NCBI RefSeq assembly: GCF_023856365.1
Contig: NC_064540.1
Span: 558,001 to 622,000, forward strand
Direction: 5' to 3'
DNA length: 64,000 bases
From: Brienomyrus brachyistius
Taxonomy: Eukaryota > Chordata > Actinopteri > Osteoglossiformes > Mormyridae
Part shown: one piece after another, positions 1 through 12,533 of the stretch
Layout: the number at the start of each line of letters is the position of its first letter
Position numbering within the stretch: the stretch's first letter is position 1
Notes under the pieces: model-generated
Seen by the model: the letters and a program-made list of their open reading frames with translations, nothing else
Databases searched by the model: none
What the model was told of the DNA's origin: nothing
Translations under genes and position numbers: made by a program

Positions 1-2860
1 ATGTCATGTGCATAGGTGCGGCTGTCCTTCACCACTTGCAACATGTTCTGTGTGTGTACAAGCTTAAAGAACTGTCATCTCCTGAGAGTCCAGCTCAAAC
101 ATCATCAAACAAAGGTAATGTAGAATAGCTCTTTGGGGAAGGATTTTGCCAAAGGTTCTTGTCTAGGATTTGTGACAGGGGCGTCAAAAGGGCAAAGATA
201 TCCAGCCAGATTCAGGCCCCCCCCCCCACTTTATAGGGGCTCAAAAATATACCGATGCTCACTCAGAAATTCTATGTACGGTATCTGTGAGATCAACCTT
301 CTTCAGACTGAAAGCTGAAAGTGCCAGCCAGTGAAATTACAGTTTTGAGTTTTTTTAATTTACTTCTTATGCTTGCATTAGGGCGGCATGGTGGTGCAGT
401 GGTTAACACTGTTGCCTCACACCTCTGGGACACGGGTTCGAGTCTCCGCCTGGGTCACATGTGTGCGGAGTTTGCATGTTCTCCCCATGTCGTCGTGGGG
501 TTTCCTCTGGGTACTCCGGTTTCCCCCCACAGGCCAAAAAGGCTAATTGGACTTGCTAAATTGCCCGTGTGTGTGTGAATGGTGTGTGAGTGTGCCTTGC
601 AATGGGCTGGCCCCCCATCCTGGGTTGTTCCCTTCCTTGTGCCCATTACTTCCAGAATAGGCTCCGGACCCCCCGCAACCCAGTAGGATAAGTGGTTTGG
701 AAAATGGATGGATAGATGTTTGCATTATTTTCAATTTTTATTTGAAATCTAGTTCAGTTTTAGTTCATTTTTACTGTGGTTTTTATTAGTTTTTATTTTT
801 AAAACACATTTTTATTGAGTTGTTATATATTTTAGTTTCGGATTAAGTTTTAGTAATTGTATTTCTAGGGAAAGACTGAAAGTTGCAGGGATATTTTATG
901 TGTCTGATTTTTAGAGAATCCCACATTAATACACAGAGCACTTTATGTACTAATGTCCAAATTTAAGTAGCAGGCTAACGTTCAGTTTCTGTCCACTTTG
1001 AATAATCTGCTACCAACCTAATGCACTTTTAGTACACTGTCAATCAGTGAAAAACTAAAACTTTTTTTTTTTAATAACTATACATAATAGGCTTAAAACT
1101 GTCATAAATGTCCCGAAAACTAAAACAAATCAGCCGTTCCCCTCTTCTCAGAGGTTAAGCGGCTACACAGATGGTCACATAAAAAAAGGGCATAGAATGG
1201 ACTCGATAAATTGAGCCTAATGAAGGCAGAGTAGGTTGAGAACAGGTGCAGTCAAATTACTTATGCATTCTACATAATGCAAGCGCTGCAGGTTTGGAAG
1301 GAGTAATCTGCCTTCCTCTAATTTTCCTCAGTTAATCTCAATTTTTCTCAAAAATAGATTCAATTCTATAAAAGGAATATTTTTCTTCTTTGCTTTCCAA
1401 TGATCTCTTTTTCAAAATTCTGTTTCATAGGGAAATTATTCCACCTTGTCAGATTAACATGGAACTGAAGCATCATTTGAAAATATCAAAACACTCATTT
1501 TCACATAGACACTTGAACTCAATTGCTGATGGGCCATATCCAGGTTTTTGTGTAAAAATCCTGTTAACCTAGTTGCTTAGATATTTGTTTAGTTTTTATT
1601 CAAATGATAAATCACATAATATGTATTTTAAATATATTTATTTTACTATACTTTTACTGCACCCATGACCCTGACCTGTATACAGGATGAGAAGATAGTT
1701 GGATTAATTTTACTGCAACTTTTTTGGGACATAATACATAGGAGTAATTATTGCGATCATTTAAAAATCTAACTTGACTAATTATGCCTGGAGAACAGAT
1801 ATAAATGGAAGACGAAAAACAAACATCCTGTGAATACGTACACTGTAACAAAATTTTAAGTTGGAACCTAAACCAAAATAATAATTTTTATTATGTTATT
1901 CTCTGAGCACATGACTGCTGGTGGTTACTGAAACATCATTTAACTGAAGGAAAAAAAAACATATCAGATGCCTGCTGTATAAAGCATTTACATGATTATA
2001 ATTACACGCTTGGTCCACCCCCCAGCAGTCTTTTACTGATTTGTATCATTTGTGATGTTGAAAGGAACAATGACTGAAACAGATTTCAGTTGTTATCCAA
2101 ACTGTTTGGCATTACATTCCTTTTTCATCATATATTGGCTGGGAATTGGTGATCTGATTGGAATCACCTAATGTGTTACGTGCCTCTAATGTTATTCACA
2201 TGCAGCTTTAATACATATATCACAATAAGGAAAATTTCAGTCATTATGTGCCATTGCAATCAATATAACCCACCACAGTACTGCTGCCTTTATGCATGAG
2301 CACTGTTTTCGATATAATGACAACGCCATTTTCATGGAGGCAGAGTTATATAGATACAGTGGCTAACCGTTTTATAGGGAACCTGTAATGCGGTTAGCTT
2401 TTACGTGTTTTATATATATTTATATATATAAAATAGGAGAAGCTGGCTGACACAAGGAGCCACAATGCAATGCGGGCTTCTACATTCCCACTAAACGGGC
2501 GGACAAGACTTCACGCCCCAGTTTGCTACAAATGCATGGTCATATGCAGGAAAAATTTAACATCCGGGAAACGAAACATGAGCAAAGACGTGGAATGTTA
2601 GACTCTTTTCTTAAATGCTGTAATGATGGAGTAAAGAGCACCATGATTGGTGGATGCAAGGAAGAAGAAACACAAAACCAACGGAGACCTAGCGTTGGTT
2701 TCAGGAATACGACGGACATGCATTAACAATTGTGCTCTCGAAAGAGAACAATACGCAGATTATAAGGATTCTATAGATTTTCCCCTGTCGGTTTTCGTAT
2801 TATGCATGTTTCTTAAAAAGATACCAGTTGTAAAATAGCTCACATCGGTGGAAATAGCCA
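1..2860. other. Upstream non-coding DNA
   Basis: AT-rich sequence before the chd6 promoter. Apart from a full-length SINE at 381-719 and an 11-nt C run at 217-227, I see no exon, RNA gene or further repeat. The open frames here are short and have no recognisable protein similarity. Confidence 0.6.
381..719 (+). mobile_element. Full-length tRNA-derived SINE (Mermaid/V-SINE-like)
   Basis: The tRNA-like head carries an A-box-like stretch near 390-402 and a B box (GGTTCGAGTCT) near 434-444. The core has the block GAGTTTGCATGTTCTCCCC, typical of fish Mermaid/V-SINE repeats. The 3' end is a GGATGGATAG-type tail. It is flanked by a perfect 8-bp direct repeat, TTGCATTA, at 373-380 and 720-727, which I read as the target-site duplication. 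The family name is from memory; related copies occur at 28.6, 35.2, 43.7 and 63.1 kb. Confidence 0.88.
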
Positions 2861-2869
2861 AAGCTGCAC

Positions 2870-3060
2870 AATGGTCGCTGGGTCGGGCGCTCTCAGACAA
2901 ACTAAAGCTGCCGTACTTGTTTGACAGCTCGGCATCCAATGGCGATGAGAAAAGAATCGGTCGCGTTTCGCGACAGCCAATGAAAAACGGAAAGGGGTGG
3001 GCCCAATTCATGTTAGGCTGCCGTCGCCTGCCTCCCAGCGCTAAACTTCACCAAATAATA
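2870..3060 (+). promoter_or_regulatory. chd6: Probable chd6 promoter
   Basis: A CG-rich block with two CCAAT boxes 41 bp apart (2936-2940 and 2977-2981) and a perfect inverted repeat TCGCGTTTCGCGA (2961-2973), whose right half resembles an E2F half-site. No TATA box is evident. A GCCATTTT element (YY1 core) lies at 3088-3095, just inside the presumed first exon. The arrangement suits a TATA-less housekeeping-type promoter driving the downstream gene. The start site itself cannot be fixed from sequence. Confidence 0.6.
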
Positions 3061-3097
3061 GCTGTTTGTATTTTGGCTGCCGCAGTAGCCATTTTAG
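3010..3097 (+). other. chd6: Probable chd6 non-coding exon 1
   Basis: The sequence downstream of the CCAAT boxes ends in ATTTTAG followed by a strong donor, GTAAGT, at 3098. No long in-frame coding sequence ends here, so it would be 5' UTR spliced to the start-codon exon at 20280. The 5' boundary is a guess. A second possible first exon ends at 3421 (CAG then GTAGGT) within a GGC-repeat-bearing CpG block at 3370-3560. Confidence 0.5.
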
Positions 3098-4696
3098 GTA
3101 AGTGGATCTTTTAACTTATTTTGTTTTTATTCCGCACCGTCAGGGGAATGAAATGCATGGCGGGGTTTGCGATTGGTGTACCTCAAACTCCGTGCATTCT
3201 TCCCCCCCACCATGAATGAACTCCGCGGCTCTTGTGTTTTACAAGGAATAAGAAATTGCACGGAGTTTTTTTCCGTCTCACCTCCCTCCTCCCCCCCCTC
3301 TAATTTTTTATGCATTTTTTCCTAACTGTCATGGCGTGTGTGTGTGTTTTTTTGGTGTCCTTGGGAATAAAGGCGGCGTGAGGCTAAGTCGATGCCCGGT
3401 CCGGTTAGTGTGGCTTCTCAGGTAGGTGAGGTCGCATCGTGGGGGTGGCGGCGGCGGCGGCGGCGTCCCTGCGCGGAGTTTTAACGGGGGTGTTAACACG
3501 TGTGAGGGACCGAAATATGTAAGACCGTCGCGGTGACATTAGGCTTAGCAGCCGGGCTAGTTAGCCCGTATAAATAGGACACTTTGCCGTCGGCGTGGCT
3601 TGCTGGGCTTTCCTGGTAGGACACCTACACGATTATACGTTATTATGGCTTTTCTTGCATGTTAATCTCATGGCAACTTCTATGCGGTGATGTAGGATTC
3701 TCCACGTTTTTTCCTCCCCCCTTTCCAAGGCTCCTTACCTGATGGCCTCATTGCCTTTTATAGTAAATGTTTATTTATTTATATATTTATTTTTTTTGTA
3801 TGGAAAGCGCGCCTCTCTAACAAAGCCCCCAGCCGGCCAGGTACAGGTAACCTAGCTGGTTACCAAGGTTTGACAGATTACTGGTTACCCTGATCAACTG
3901 GACACAGGGGGGAAAAAATATCGCATAGTGAAATTTGCGTCTTTTATATCTTGCGGTATTTTTTTTTTTTTCATTTTTTTGAGGATAAAAGAAAAAAGCA
4001 TGTCCAATGTAAACAAAACCATCTTAATTAATTCATTCATGTGAATTATTTATATGGTCTACACCGCTGTGATTTATTAGTATATATTACAGGACTGGAC
4101 CAGCTACACTATATTTGTGATGGTCTGAAAGTTTTTAGTTAAGGGCTTTTTGGGGTCAGTCTTTGGGGAACTTTGACACAGTAAAGTGACTTGACCAAGG
4201 TATCCCGTCGGTGTTTCATTGTCACCTTTCCAGTTTGGGACACCAAAGGCCACAGTCACATATCCAGTGCGAGTAGGTCACTGTGGCTTTTGTGAATTCT
4301 GCCCACAGCTTGCTTAATATCTGAGGGTTTCTATAACTGCGGATGGAAGAAATCCTGAGTTTACGAAAATTCAGTTGAAGGTGTCAGCTCCTGATTGGTC
4401 ATGGGTGGTTGTGTGTGAAAATGCACAGTTTGCCCCATAATGTCTGTGACATTCGTCTGGGGAAAGGTGACTCGGTTGAATGTTTGTGTTAACGATGGAT
4501 GAATGTGTCAGCCTGTAAACACCTTTTGCATTCAGTGTAGCATTATATATTTTTTCAAAGTGTTTCCACAGGTACACACTTTCCTACTATTTCAGGTTAA
4601 TCACCCAACCCATCCTGGGTTTTGAAGTGGGGGTCTTTAGGGAAACTAGACCCACAAAATTTGTGAACCACAAAATTAGCTACTGCAAATACTGAA

Positions 4697-4698
<2 letters not shown>

Positions 4699-4742
<44 letters not shown>
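4699..4742. repeat. (GT)n microsatellite
   Basis: An uninterrupted GT dinucleotide run of about 22 units in intron 1, followed by a T-rich stretch. Confidence 0.97.
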
Positions 4743-4745
<3 letters not shown>

Positions 4746-5356
4746 TTTCTCTCAGGACTGTGGAGGGGAAATCCAGTATTTTTTCATTTTTTTTTTTTGA
4801 ACGCGTTGTCATGCTTGCTACATGTGGGGAAAAAAAATCACTGGCTGATTTTTGTTTGTGGAGGTACTGAAGTGACAGGTTCTGTGTCTTTTCTCTTCAG
4901 ATGTAGACGACTAGATACATTCTGTTGCCTGTGAATAGCAGGCCTTTTAAAAAGCTGAACGGGTTAATACTTACAAGACGGTAACAGTATTAATTACAGA
5001 GAACTGATTTGCACAAAAATAAAATCAATTGTGGTTCTTCAAAACAAAGTGGAATCACGGTGTTTCTTGGGGATATCGGATAGTGACATTTCTGAAGAAC
5101 GAAATGCATTTTCTCTGTTCAGGGTACATGCAATAAAAGGTTCTCTGATTGGAAGGGCACAGTGTTTTTGAATCAGATATGCAACTATTATCGTTATTGG
5201 ATATAACCTACCAGTGGGACTATGGGTCTTAAAGGTCACTCCAGACGGGGGTGACTTTTCCTGTTCAGGATTTGGAGATCTTGGGGATTTCCACAAACTG
5301 CTAAGCACAGCTAGAAAAAAAAATCACTGACTGTGACAGTTTGCCAGCTCTTTGTC

Positions 5357-5406
5357 GTCATCATCATCATCATCATCATCAACAGCATCATCACCATCAT
5401 CATCCT
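5357..5406. repeat. (CAT)n trinucleotide repeat
   Basis: An imperfect CAT repeat with one CAG-containing interruption. On the other strand it reads as an Asp-rich open frame, which is a repeat artefact. Confidence 0.9.
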
Positions 5407-6939
5407 CATATGCATCGAACTTGAGTGGAGTTGTTTCAACGGTTTCAGGAATGGCTAACCAACATGCCTGAGTGTGTCCTGAAAATGATCCAATAATATT
5501 GGTGAGAGAACTAGCTAATGTCACACTAATTGTGTGTAGGTGCGGGGGTCTCATTCATGGGTTCTCATGAGTTGGGGGAGGTGCTATATTTAAAAACCCT
5601 TCAAGTTTGCATTAGGCATTTCAAACTTGTGTGTGCCTCTATATATAAGATTATATTATGCGTGTGGCTGGGTCACTGTTTATACATAGACACATGCACA
5701 CAAGCACATGGCCATAGATCTTCACACACAATCAGGTACAACAAGCTTCCAGTAGCTAAATATAAAAATGTTCATTGAAAAACCACTAAAATATTTATGG
5801 CACATTTTATACACAAGCCTCATGCACCATCTGCATATGAATTTATTGTTATATCTGTATTCTTGTCAACAAAATCTAAAAAATATTTTTGTGTTCATGT
5901 CCGTATAAGGTTTAATCAACAGGAATCTAAGTGAAGCATTAGCTAATTTATAATTTGATGCAATTTGTCTCTTAAAAATCAAACTCATGCACATGTTTTT
6001 GGTAGGGTATGCCCTTGTGTTGGATCAGTGAATGAACCACCTGGGTTAGCTTCATATTCTATTGGCAGAACAACTTTCTACCCAGATTTGTTGATTTTGT
6101 TTTTAAGAAAAAGCTTCTTAAAAGTAAGCACTGCACAAAGAAATCTGTGACGGCATTGGAAGAATGGCAGTGCAGTGCACGTTCAGTTTTCCTCAAGCGT
6201 CATCTGCAGTCAAACTTGTTAGAAGAAGATACTCTTTCCTATGGATGTGGGTTTGATTCCTGGTGTCGAGGAGGTCCATTGGGTGTTTTGAATGGCTGGG
6301 CTTCTCACTCGCTACTCTACGGTGATGTCCGTCATCTGCTGTGGCCCTTCTGGATCCGCGCTGCCCTCCAAGCGGATGACATCTGTGTGGGAGACCCTCA
6401 TATCACGGAACAAAACCCGAAAGTGGATGGCTGATGGCACGACTGTTGGACAAGGCCCGTGTTGGCCTTCACCCTTATTGAGTTAGCTTGTGGGAGATTC
6501 TGATAGGAATAATAATTGTCCACTTTATAAATTACGTGAAAATGGGCAAAAATAGAGGGGGTGGGGAGTTCTTAACTGATTTCTGTTAGGGAGAAAGTTG
6601 ACCAAGTGATGAAAGTAGGACGCTGCTGTGTATCTACAAAATAAATGATAATTAAGGACTTTATTTTTGTCCTGGCTGTGGTGTGCGTGCTTGTATTTGA
6701 GGGGCTTAATAGGAAAAGTGGGAGAGAACATGATTTAGTGAGTGTAATATTTTGTGTCAATGAAGAGTGCAGTTATGCAGATAGATGTTGCTGTTTGAAT
6801 TGCTCATTTAGGTTAGTCACATTGTTTTTGTTGTAATGGTAATGTTACTATCATGATGCTTTATATAGATATCAGTGTTGTGAGTCGAAGTGTCTTACTG
6901 CTGGAAGTAATAATGATATTCAGGGCACATGATGCTTGC

Positions 6940-7285
6940 AGCAGTGGGCGGGTTCGTGGCTTGTGAGTGGCAATGCTTTCATACCTAGAGGGCTGGCGGT
7001 TCGAATCCTGCCTCCATCCTCTGTATGGCGTTCGTATATTCTCCCTGTGTGGTGTGGGTTTCCTCTGGTTGCTCTAGTTTCCACAACTGAAACACTTGCA
7101 GTTAGGCTATTTAGACTAAATATTAAATCTAAATCGCCCATAGTGTATAGGTGCATGCCCTGCAATGTGCTGATGTCCCATCTAGAAGTTTAGCCCAGCC
7201 TTGTGCCCTGTGCTGCCTGGGATATGCTCGAGGCCATGAAGACCCTAACCTGGATAAGTGGTTAGAAGATAGGTGGTGGATCTGC
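6940..7285 (+). mobile_element. Diverged Mermaid/V-SINE-like SINE
   Basis: A B-box-like GGTTCGAATCCTGCC is followed by the degraded core (TATTCTCCCTGTGTGG, TGGGTTTCCTCTGG). The 3' part contains CTGGATAAGTGGTTAGAAGAT, the older form of the shared 3' tail. No target duplication is evident. Confidence 0.65.
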
Positions 7286-8244
7286 TTTCTTCATCCCTCA
7301 GGAGTACAAAAGCTGCACCCCTTAGAATCGTCACTCCCGTTCCCAAACCCACTTTAGTCATTATCCGGCCGGCTGCCACTCCGTTTCTGGTTTTTGTTAA
7401 GTTTTGAAAAGCTTAAGTGTCACGTTTCTGGCCTGCCGAAGTGTCAGTGTTTAACTTTCTTTTATCGGCGAGTGTGATTTTATGCATTTATAAAATGGAT
7501 TATTTCACTTTTTCTCTGGAGAGTTCTAAAGTGCGCGGTATACTCCATTTTGTACTATGTTTATTCCAGGTGGCTTTAGTTCTCGGCGCATAGCGCAAAA
7601 TAATAATCCGTAATTTATCTGATTAGACATTACTGACAAATCTTTAATTACTTTTCTAATGAATCTCTAGTTAATATATGAACTCGGAGGTGGGTCTTTT
7701 CTCCGCGCGGTAACTTGGCATGTATTATCTGATCGGCATTTGCTCTTGGCTTGCTTTTTTGTAGGATGGAAATTCTCGCGTTATGTCCCTGAAAGCATGT
7801 GCTAAAATGAATACATAAGTAAAAAAAAAAAAAAAACTGACTTAATTGTCAACCAACTAAATAAATCAAAGGGTTTTGGGCTTGGGTTTAGTTACATGGT
7901 GTTGATAGATGGATATCAGCTATTTCGACAACGCTGACAAAAAGTTGTAAATCCTTATTTGATTCGTAGTCAAATTGATAAGCCTAATACTACCTTTCCA
8001 ACTAAGAAGTTTTTAATGATGAATAATGTTCATATAATGTTAAACAATTTCTGTTAGCTAGATTGTTTCATGTCAGTTGTGTACAAATTTAGCATGAATA
8101 TGGTTTAGTGGGGGCGGGGGGTGGGTAGCTATGTAAGGGCCCTCAATAACTTCAGGGCAGACTGCTAATTAGTAGTTCATATGGATGCATTTTTTGGGGG
8201 CTTTTTAAATATACAAAGCTTTTATGATAAAAAATTTGGAAAAC

Positions 8245-8377
8245 AACTAGATTGGACAGGCCTCCAGTCCATAGCAGAGAGTGCAACAGTAAGCAATTCA
8301 TTAAAACACGTGTCTTTGGGATGTGGGAGGAAACCCATACAAATATGGGTGGGACATGTGTGCGCGCACACACGCAC

Positions 8378-8441
<64 letters not shown>

Positions 8442-8460
8442 CCCTGGAGGTGCGACTATT
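8245..8460 (-). mobile_element. Reverse SINE fragment with internal (CA)n
   Basis: Reverse-complement SINE core sequence (TCTTTGGGATGTGGGAGGAA, then AACCCATAC) is interrupted by a large CA microsatellite at 8363-8439. The microsatellite probably grew from the AC-rich part of the SINE. Confidence 0.6.
8363..8439. repeat. (CA)n microsatellite
   Basis: About 38 CA units, with CG interruptions at the 5' end. It produces spurious His/Thr-rich and Cys/Val-rich open frames on the two strands. Confidence 0.97.
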
Positions 8461-9829
8461 TAATTATTTGATCTGTATTTGGAGTAGGTCTAAATGCACT
8501 GCCAGTTTGTTGAGTACTTGGAGTTTATTAAGTTTTATTACAGCTTTAGCACGTACAGTAGACATAAAATACATGAGAAAAAATGTTCAGAATGGCAGCC
8601 AATTAAGGAAAAATATGAAAAAATGTCAAACACCCATGTAATAAAAGCAGTCTAATTAGACTCATCAAAATAGCCATGTTTTATAATCGTTGTAGCCAAA
8701 CACACTCTGGAAGTTCATCCCCATACTCACAAATGACCTGCACTAGGCTGGCAGTGAAACCTTGTCCTTTCTGTCTAATTCATCCCAGATCAGCTCAGCG
8801 GGGTTAAGGTCAGGTGACTCTGCAGACCTTGTTACTTTCCTTCATCCTCCTTTAAATGGGCTATTTTACTTGGAGCACATCGCTTGAAGTTAGAAAAATG
8901 CAACAATACAGGGCGATCAAAAACTTTTGCCCAGAAGCGTACAGTCAGAACCTTCTAGTTGGAGCATGCCATGATTGCTATTCATCGTTCCTGTCTGGAT
9001 TTTCTTATTTGATGGGTTCTGTAATGACACCACACATCAGAGCCCCTCTGTCTTCAGTGAGACTAAAGATGGGTTTTTTCACAGTGTGTTTGTTTTTGGC
9101 ATAAAAGCGCAACTTAACATTGGTGATCTGTGTAGTACTTGGGAATATTGGTTCAGTAATTAAAGTTCTCCACCAGGGATGACTTTGCTGCCTAAAAATG
9201 TAGAAATTTTTAGATTAAAATAAGCTTTCATCACTCGTATTCTGATTATAACTTACATGTAAATCAGTTTATTTCCACTATCCTATATGTACCTTGGTAT
9301 AAAAATATTGACTGTGCAAATCACATCATTCACCGCGGCCTCGTCATATTGCGATATTGCGAAACTCAAAGCTCCCCCTTCACCTTGCCTTTCTCCCCCC
9401 AGCCCCCATCTCCTCAGGGGTTTTGTTCACCTGGGTCATGCACCTCTTACCATCATATTGCCCAAAGATATTTTGTGCTTCCAGCTTGCTTTTGCGCAGA
9501 GGCCCCTTTTGGCTAAGAATTATTCATGCTTCTCTTCAGTGAGTTGTGCTGTAATGCAGCACTATCCTTTCATTATAACAAGGTTGCCTGAGTTTGTACA
9601 CACCATCTCGTTTGAGATGTTGCTACTGCTTTGTGCCTTGGCATGGCTTCTTATGACTTGAGTTGTGAATGCTTGCATATATAAAGCATTGGGTAGTTTG
9701 TGCTCTAGCCTCCCATCCCCAGGGATTAAGGGTTTGATTTCAGGCTTTTGTGGAATGTGTGTGTGGAAACAGGTGGTTTGGCACCTGAGGTGTGTCTCAA
9801 TCTCATATATATATACGATGGTGTGTCTA

Positions 9830-9945
9830 TGCATCTAGTGATGGACTGAGATCTCATCCAGGGTGGTCCCCCTTCCTGGGATAGGATCATGGTTAACCAG
9901 CACAATTCTGCAAACTGGAAAATGGCTTGGATGGGTCTATCTAAG
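9830..9945 (+). mobile_element. SINE 3'-tail fragment
   Basis: The fragment resembles the SINE 3' half: GATGGACTGAGATCTCATCC, CCTGGGATAGGATC and AACTGGAAAATGGCTTGGAT. It is truncated at the 5' side and diverged. Confidence 0.5.
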
Positions 9946-12533
9946 TATTTCTTTATATGCTATTTTTTTTTGATGGCTTCATTCCATTGTGGTGAAGAGT
10001 ACCGTGAGGGAGCTTAGCACATGCCCAATCTTCTCTTGGGCAAAGTCGCCTTTTTGAGGATCTCCCTGTAGAAGCTGTAGATCCCCCTTCTTTCCTCCTC
10101 CAACACCACGCTTGCACTCTGTTGAATCTCATTTGTTGACAGTACCTATTAAGTGCCCTGTCTGTGTTTGCTGTAGCGGGAGGCCTGGCGTTTCTGTGCC
10201 GTGAAACCTGTTTGTGAAGCATGACGGTGATGGTCGTTTTAATCCAGTCTGTGTGCTGTAGGAGACTCAGGCTCCTTTAATGATATTTCTGCTTCCGTTT
10301 GTTAGCTGTGAATAAGGATGCGTTTATGTACACTGTAGCTCATATCTGCCTTCTGGCAGACGAGGATAATAGTTCAAAGAAATCTTTTTTGTTTGCAATG
10401 CATTCGTTTATAGCCACTCTGTTTGTTTGATTTAACTTTTATTTTGTACCAAAATGCAGAAGTTGTCGGGGTGTTGGAACATGAAAAGTCACGGTTCACT
10501 GTCCCCTACCTCCATATGTTAGTTGGTTGAGCCATCTTGTTTACACCTGTAAGTGTGTGCAAATTTCAATTGAGGAATTGTTCTAACAAGTCCATACTAG
10601 TTCATTAACTCCCCCCCCCCCCCCCCCCATTATATTTGTGTGTGTGTAGCTGTCCGGCATTCTTTTATAGAACGTAGTCTTATCCATCAAAGTGGCGAGA
10701 TGGGTTGTTGCGTTTCACTTAGAAGCATTTCTCTCTCAGCCAGCGCAAAGTTCAGTTTGTACTTGTAGCATGTTTGTGAATAATAATGAAATGGACCGAT
10801 GCCGAGTTATTGTCACACAAATGCGTCTTATTAGCTGGAGGCTGTCGACCTGTGGGGATTGCGAGGGGGTCCATGGTGTGGTGTTGCAAATTGAGAAAAT
10901 GTCGGTATTATCATCCATTTTATGCAACGCAAAAGGAGTATTGCAGCTGCCCCCCCACCCCAAAAAAAAAAAAAAAGAAAGTAAGTCCTTAGTTTCTTCT
11001 TAACTTGTGTAATTACACATAGTTGGTGTTAGAGGGGCCTGGTGTAAGAGAGGCTGAAAACCCCCCACTTAAGGCCATTTTTACAGGGTTCTGGCAGCCC
11101 ATAGTGCCTTGGTGTCTTTATTGACTTGCTCCAGCCTGAGGTGTCCCGTAGTTTGGGGTAAGGGAGTGTCTTCTCTTCTCTGGCATTCAGGCTGAATGTG
11201 TCCTGAGGAGAAGAAACGCCTCTCTCATTGTTTCTCTGGGCTTCAGCTTGGCGCAGTTCCTGGCACTGTAAGCTTTTGCTATTGCCTCTCTCCCCCAGGG
11301 CTGCGGGTTTGACTGCCGCCCCTTGCTGGGAGTATCGTATCGGGAGTTTGCAGGTCCTTCCCGATTCTTGCTCTGGCCACGCCGGATTCTTCCCACAGTT
11401 CGAAGACGTGTCGGTGGCTGAACTGGCGTCTCTGTATCGCTCAGGTGTGAATGCATGTTAGTTTTAGGCCGACACCTCCACCCAGGGTATCCTGTGCTTC
11501 AAGGAACCGGCTGTGGGCTTACAGACACCCGGAGTCAGAATCTGGTGTGGAAAATAGAGCAGAGCAGCAGTTACAGGGTGCTGTGTGCCTTATACTGCTT
11601 CAAAGGCATATGGTGCCAATATCTTAATTCATTTTCTGGCCATTGAACTGTCTCCTTTTAGTACTTTCTAGGAGCTTGTATAATTTGGTGGTTTTAAGAT
11701 TGTTTTAATTTAGCAGACTATTCCTAAAGCCCTTATTTGTCTTTCATTAAAGAGATGCTGGTGCTTTAATTGGGCAAGATAACTTCCTGTTCATACATGG
11801 ATACCAGATAGAGGGTGACTCAGAGCCGCTGAACGTGGAGTGCACTTATAGGTCACCCGTGCTGATGTCCTCACTCCTGCTTCAGTAACTTGGCTTCTCT
11901 GCTGAATCACTGCTTCGTTGTTTTTCCAGACATGCGTAGGTATGTTCCTCTTAAACTGGTGTAGTCTGAGTTAATTGATTAATTTTCATTAATGAAGGGT
12001 CCGGTCCTTCTGAATCTTCTCCTAGCAGCTTCTCCTTGTATCTTGGTCTGGATGCCTGTAGATGTTTATGAAGGAATGAAAAGAATTCTTTCTTATCCCC
12101 AGAGGTCAGGTGGTCAAAACTGAAGGTTGAACCTCGGTGTTTGCTGTGAATAAGTCTTGATTTGTTTTTGGATTAAGTAATTTGATTAAATATATTCATG
12201 TCAGGGAAGATTTGGACTTGTATCAGTTACAAGTATTCATTTGTGTTCTTTGGTCTGATTATGTAGATCCACAGCAAAACGTTGTATCATGTTATTAATT
12301 AACAGATAACGACTTGCGTATCCAAAGTAAAATGCGTTACGTAATGCTTGGATAGGGAACATTTGGATTTGGAAACATCTCAGCCTGTAAGGTCTCCTGA
12401 AGATATGTGTTTTATTATGTGATGTAAGTCTAAGGAAGATATATTCTGAGAGATCCTTGACCCAGACATTGACATGCACCATATTTAATCTGCCTTCTGT
12501 CTCTTGATATTCCTAAATGTAAATAAACACACA

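Noticed and set aside
5324..5554. Asp-rich minus-strand frame
   Set aside because: Translation of a CAT trinucleotide repeat.
6230..6490. Candidate SINE around 6230-6490
   Set aside because: A tRNA-like GGTTTGATTCCTGG is present, but I cannot match the rest to a known core or tail, and no target duplication is visible.
8152..8641. Cys/Val- and His/Thr-repeat open frames (also at 4701 and 30312-30954)
   Set aside because: Translations of CA/GT microsatellites.
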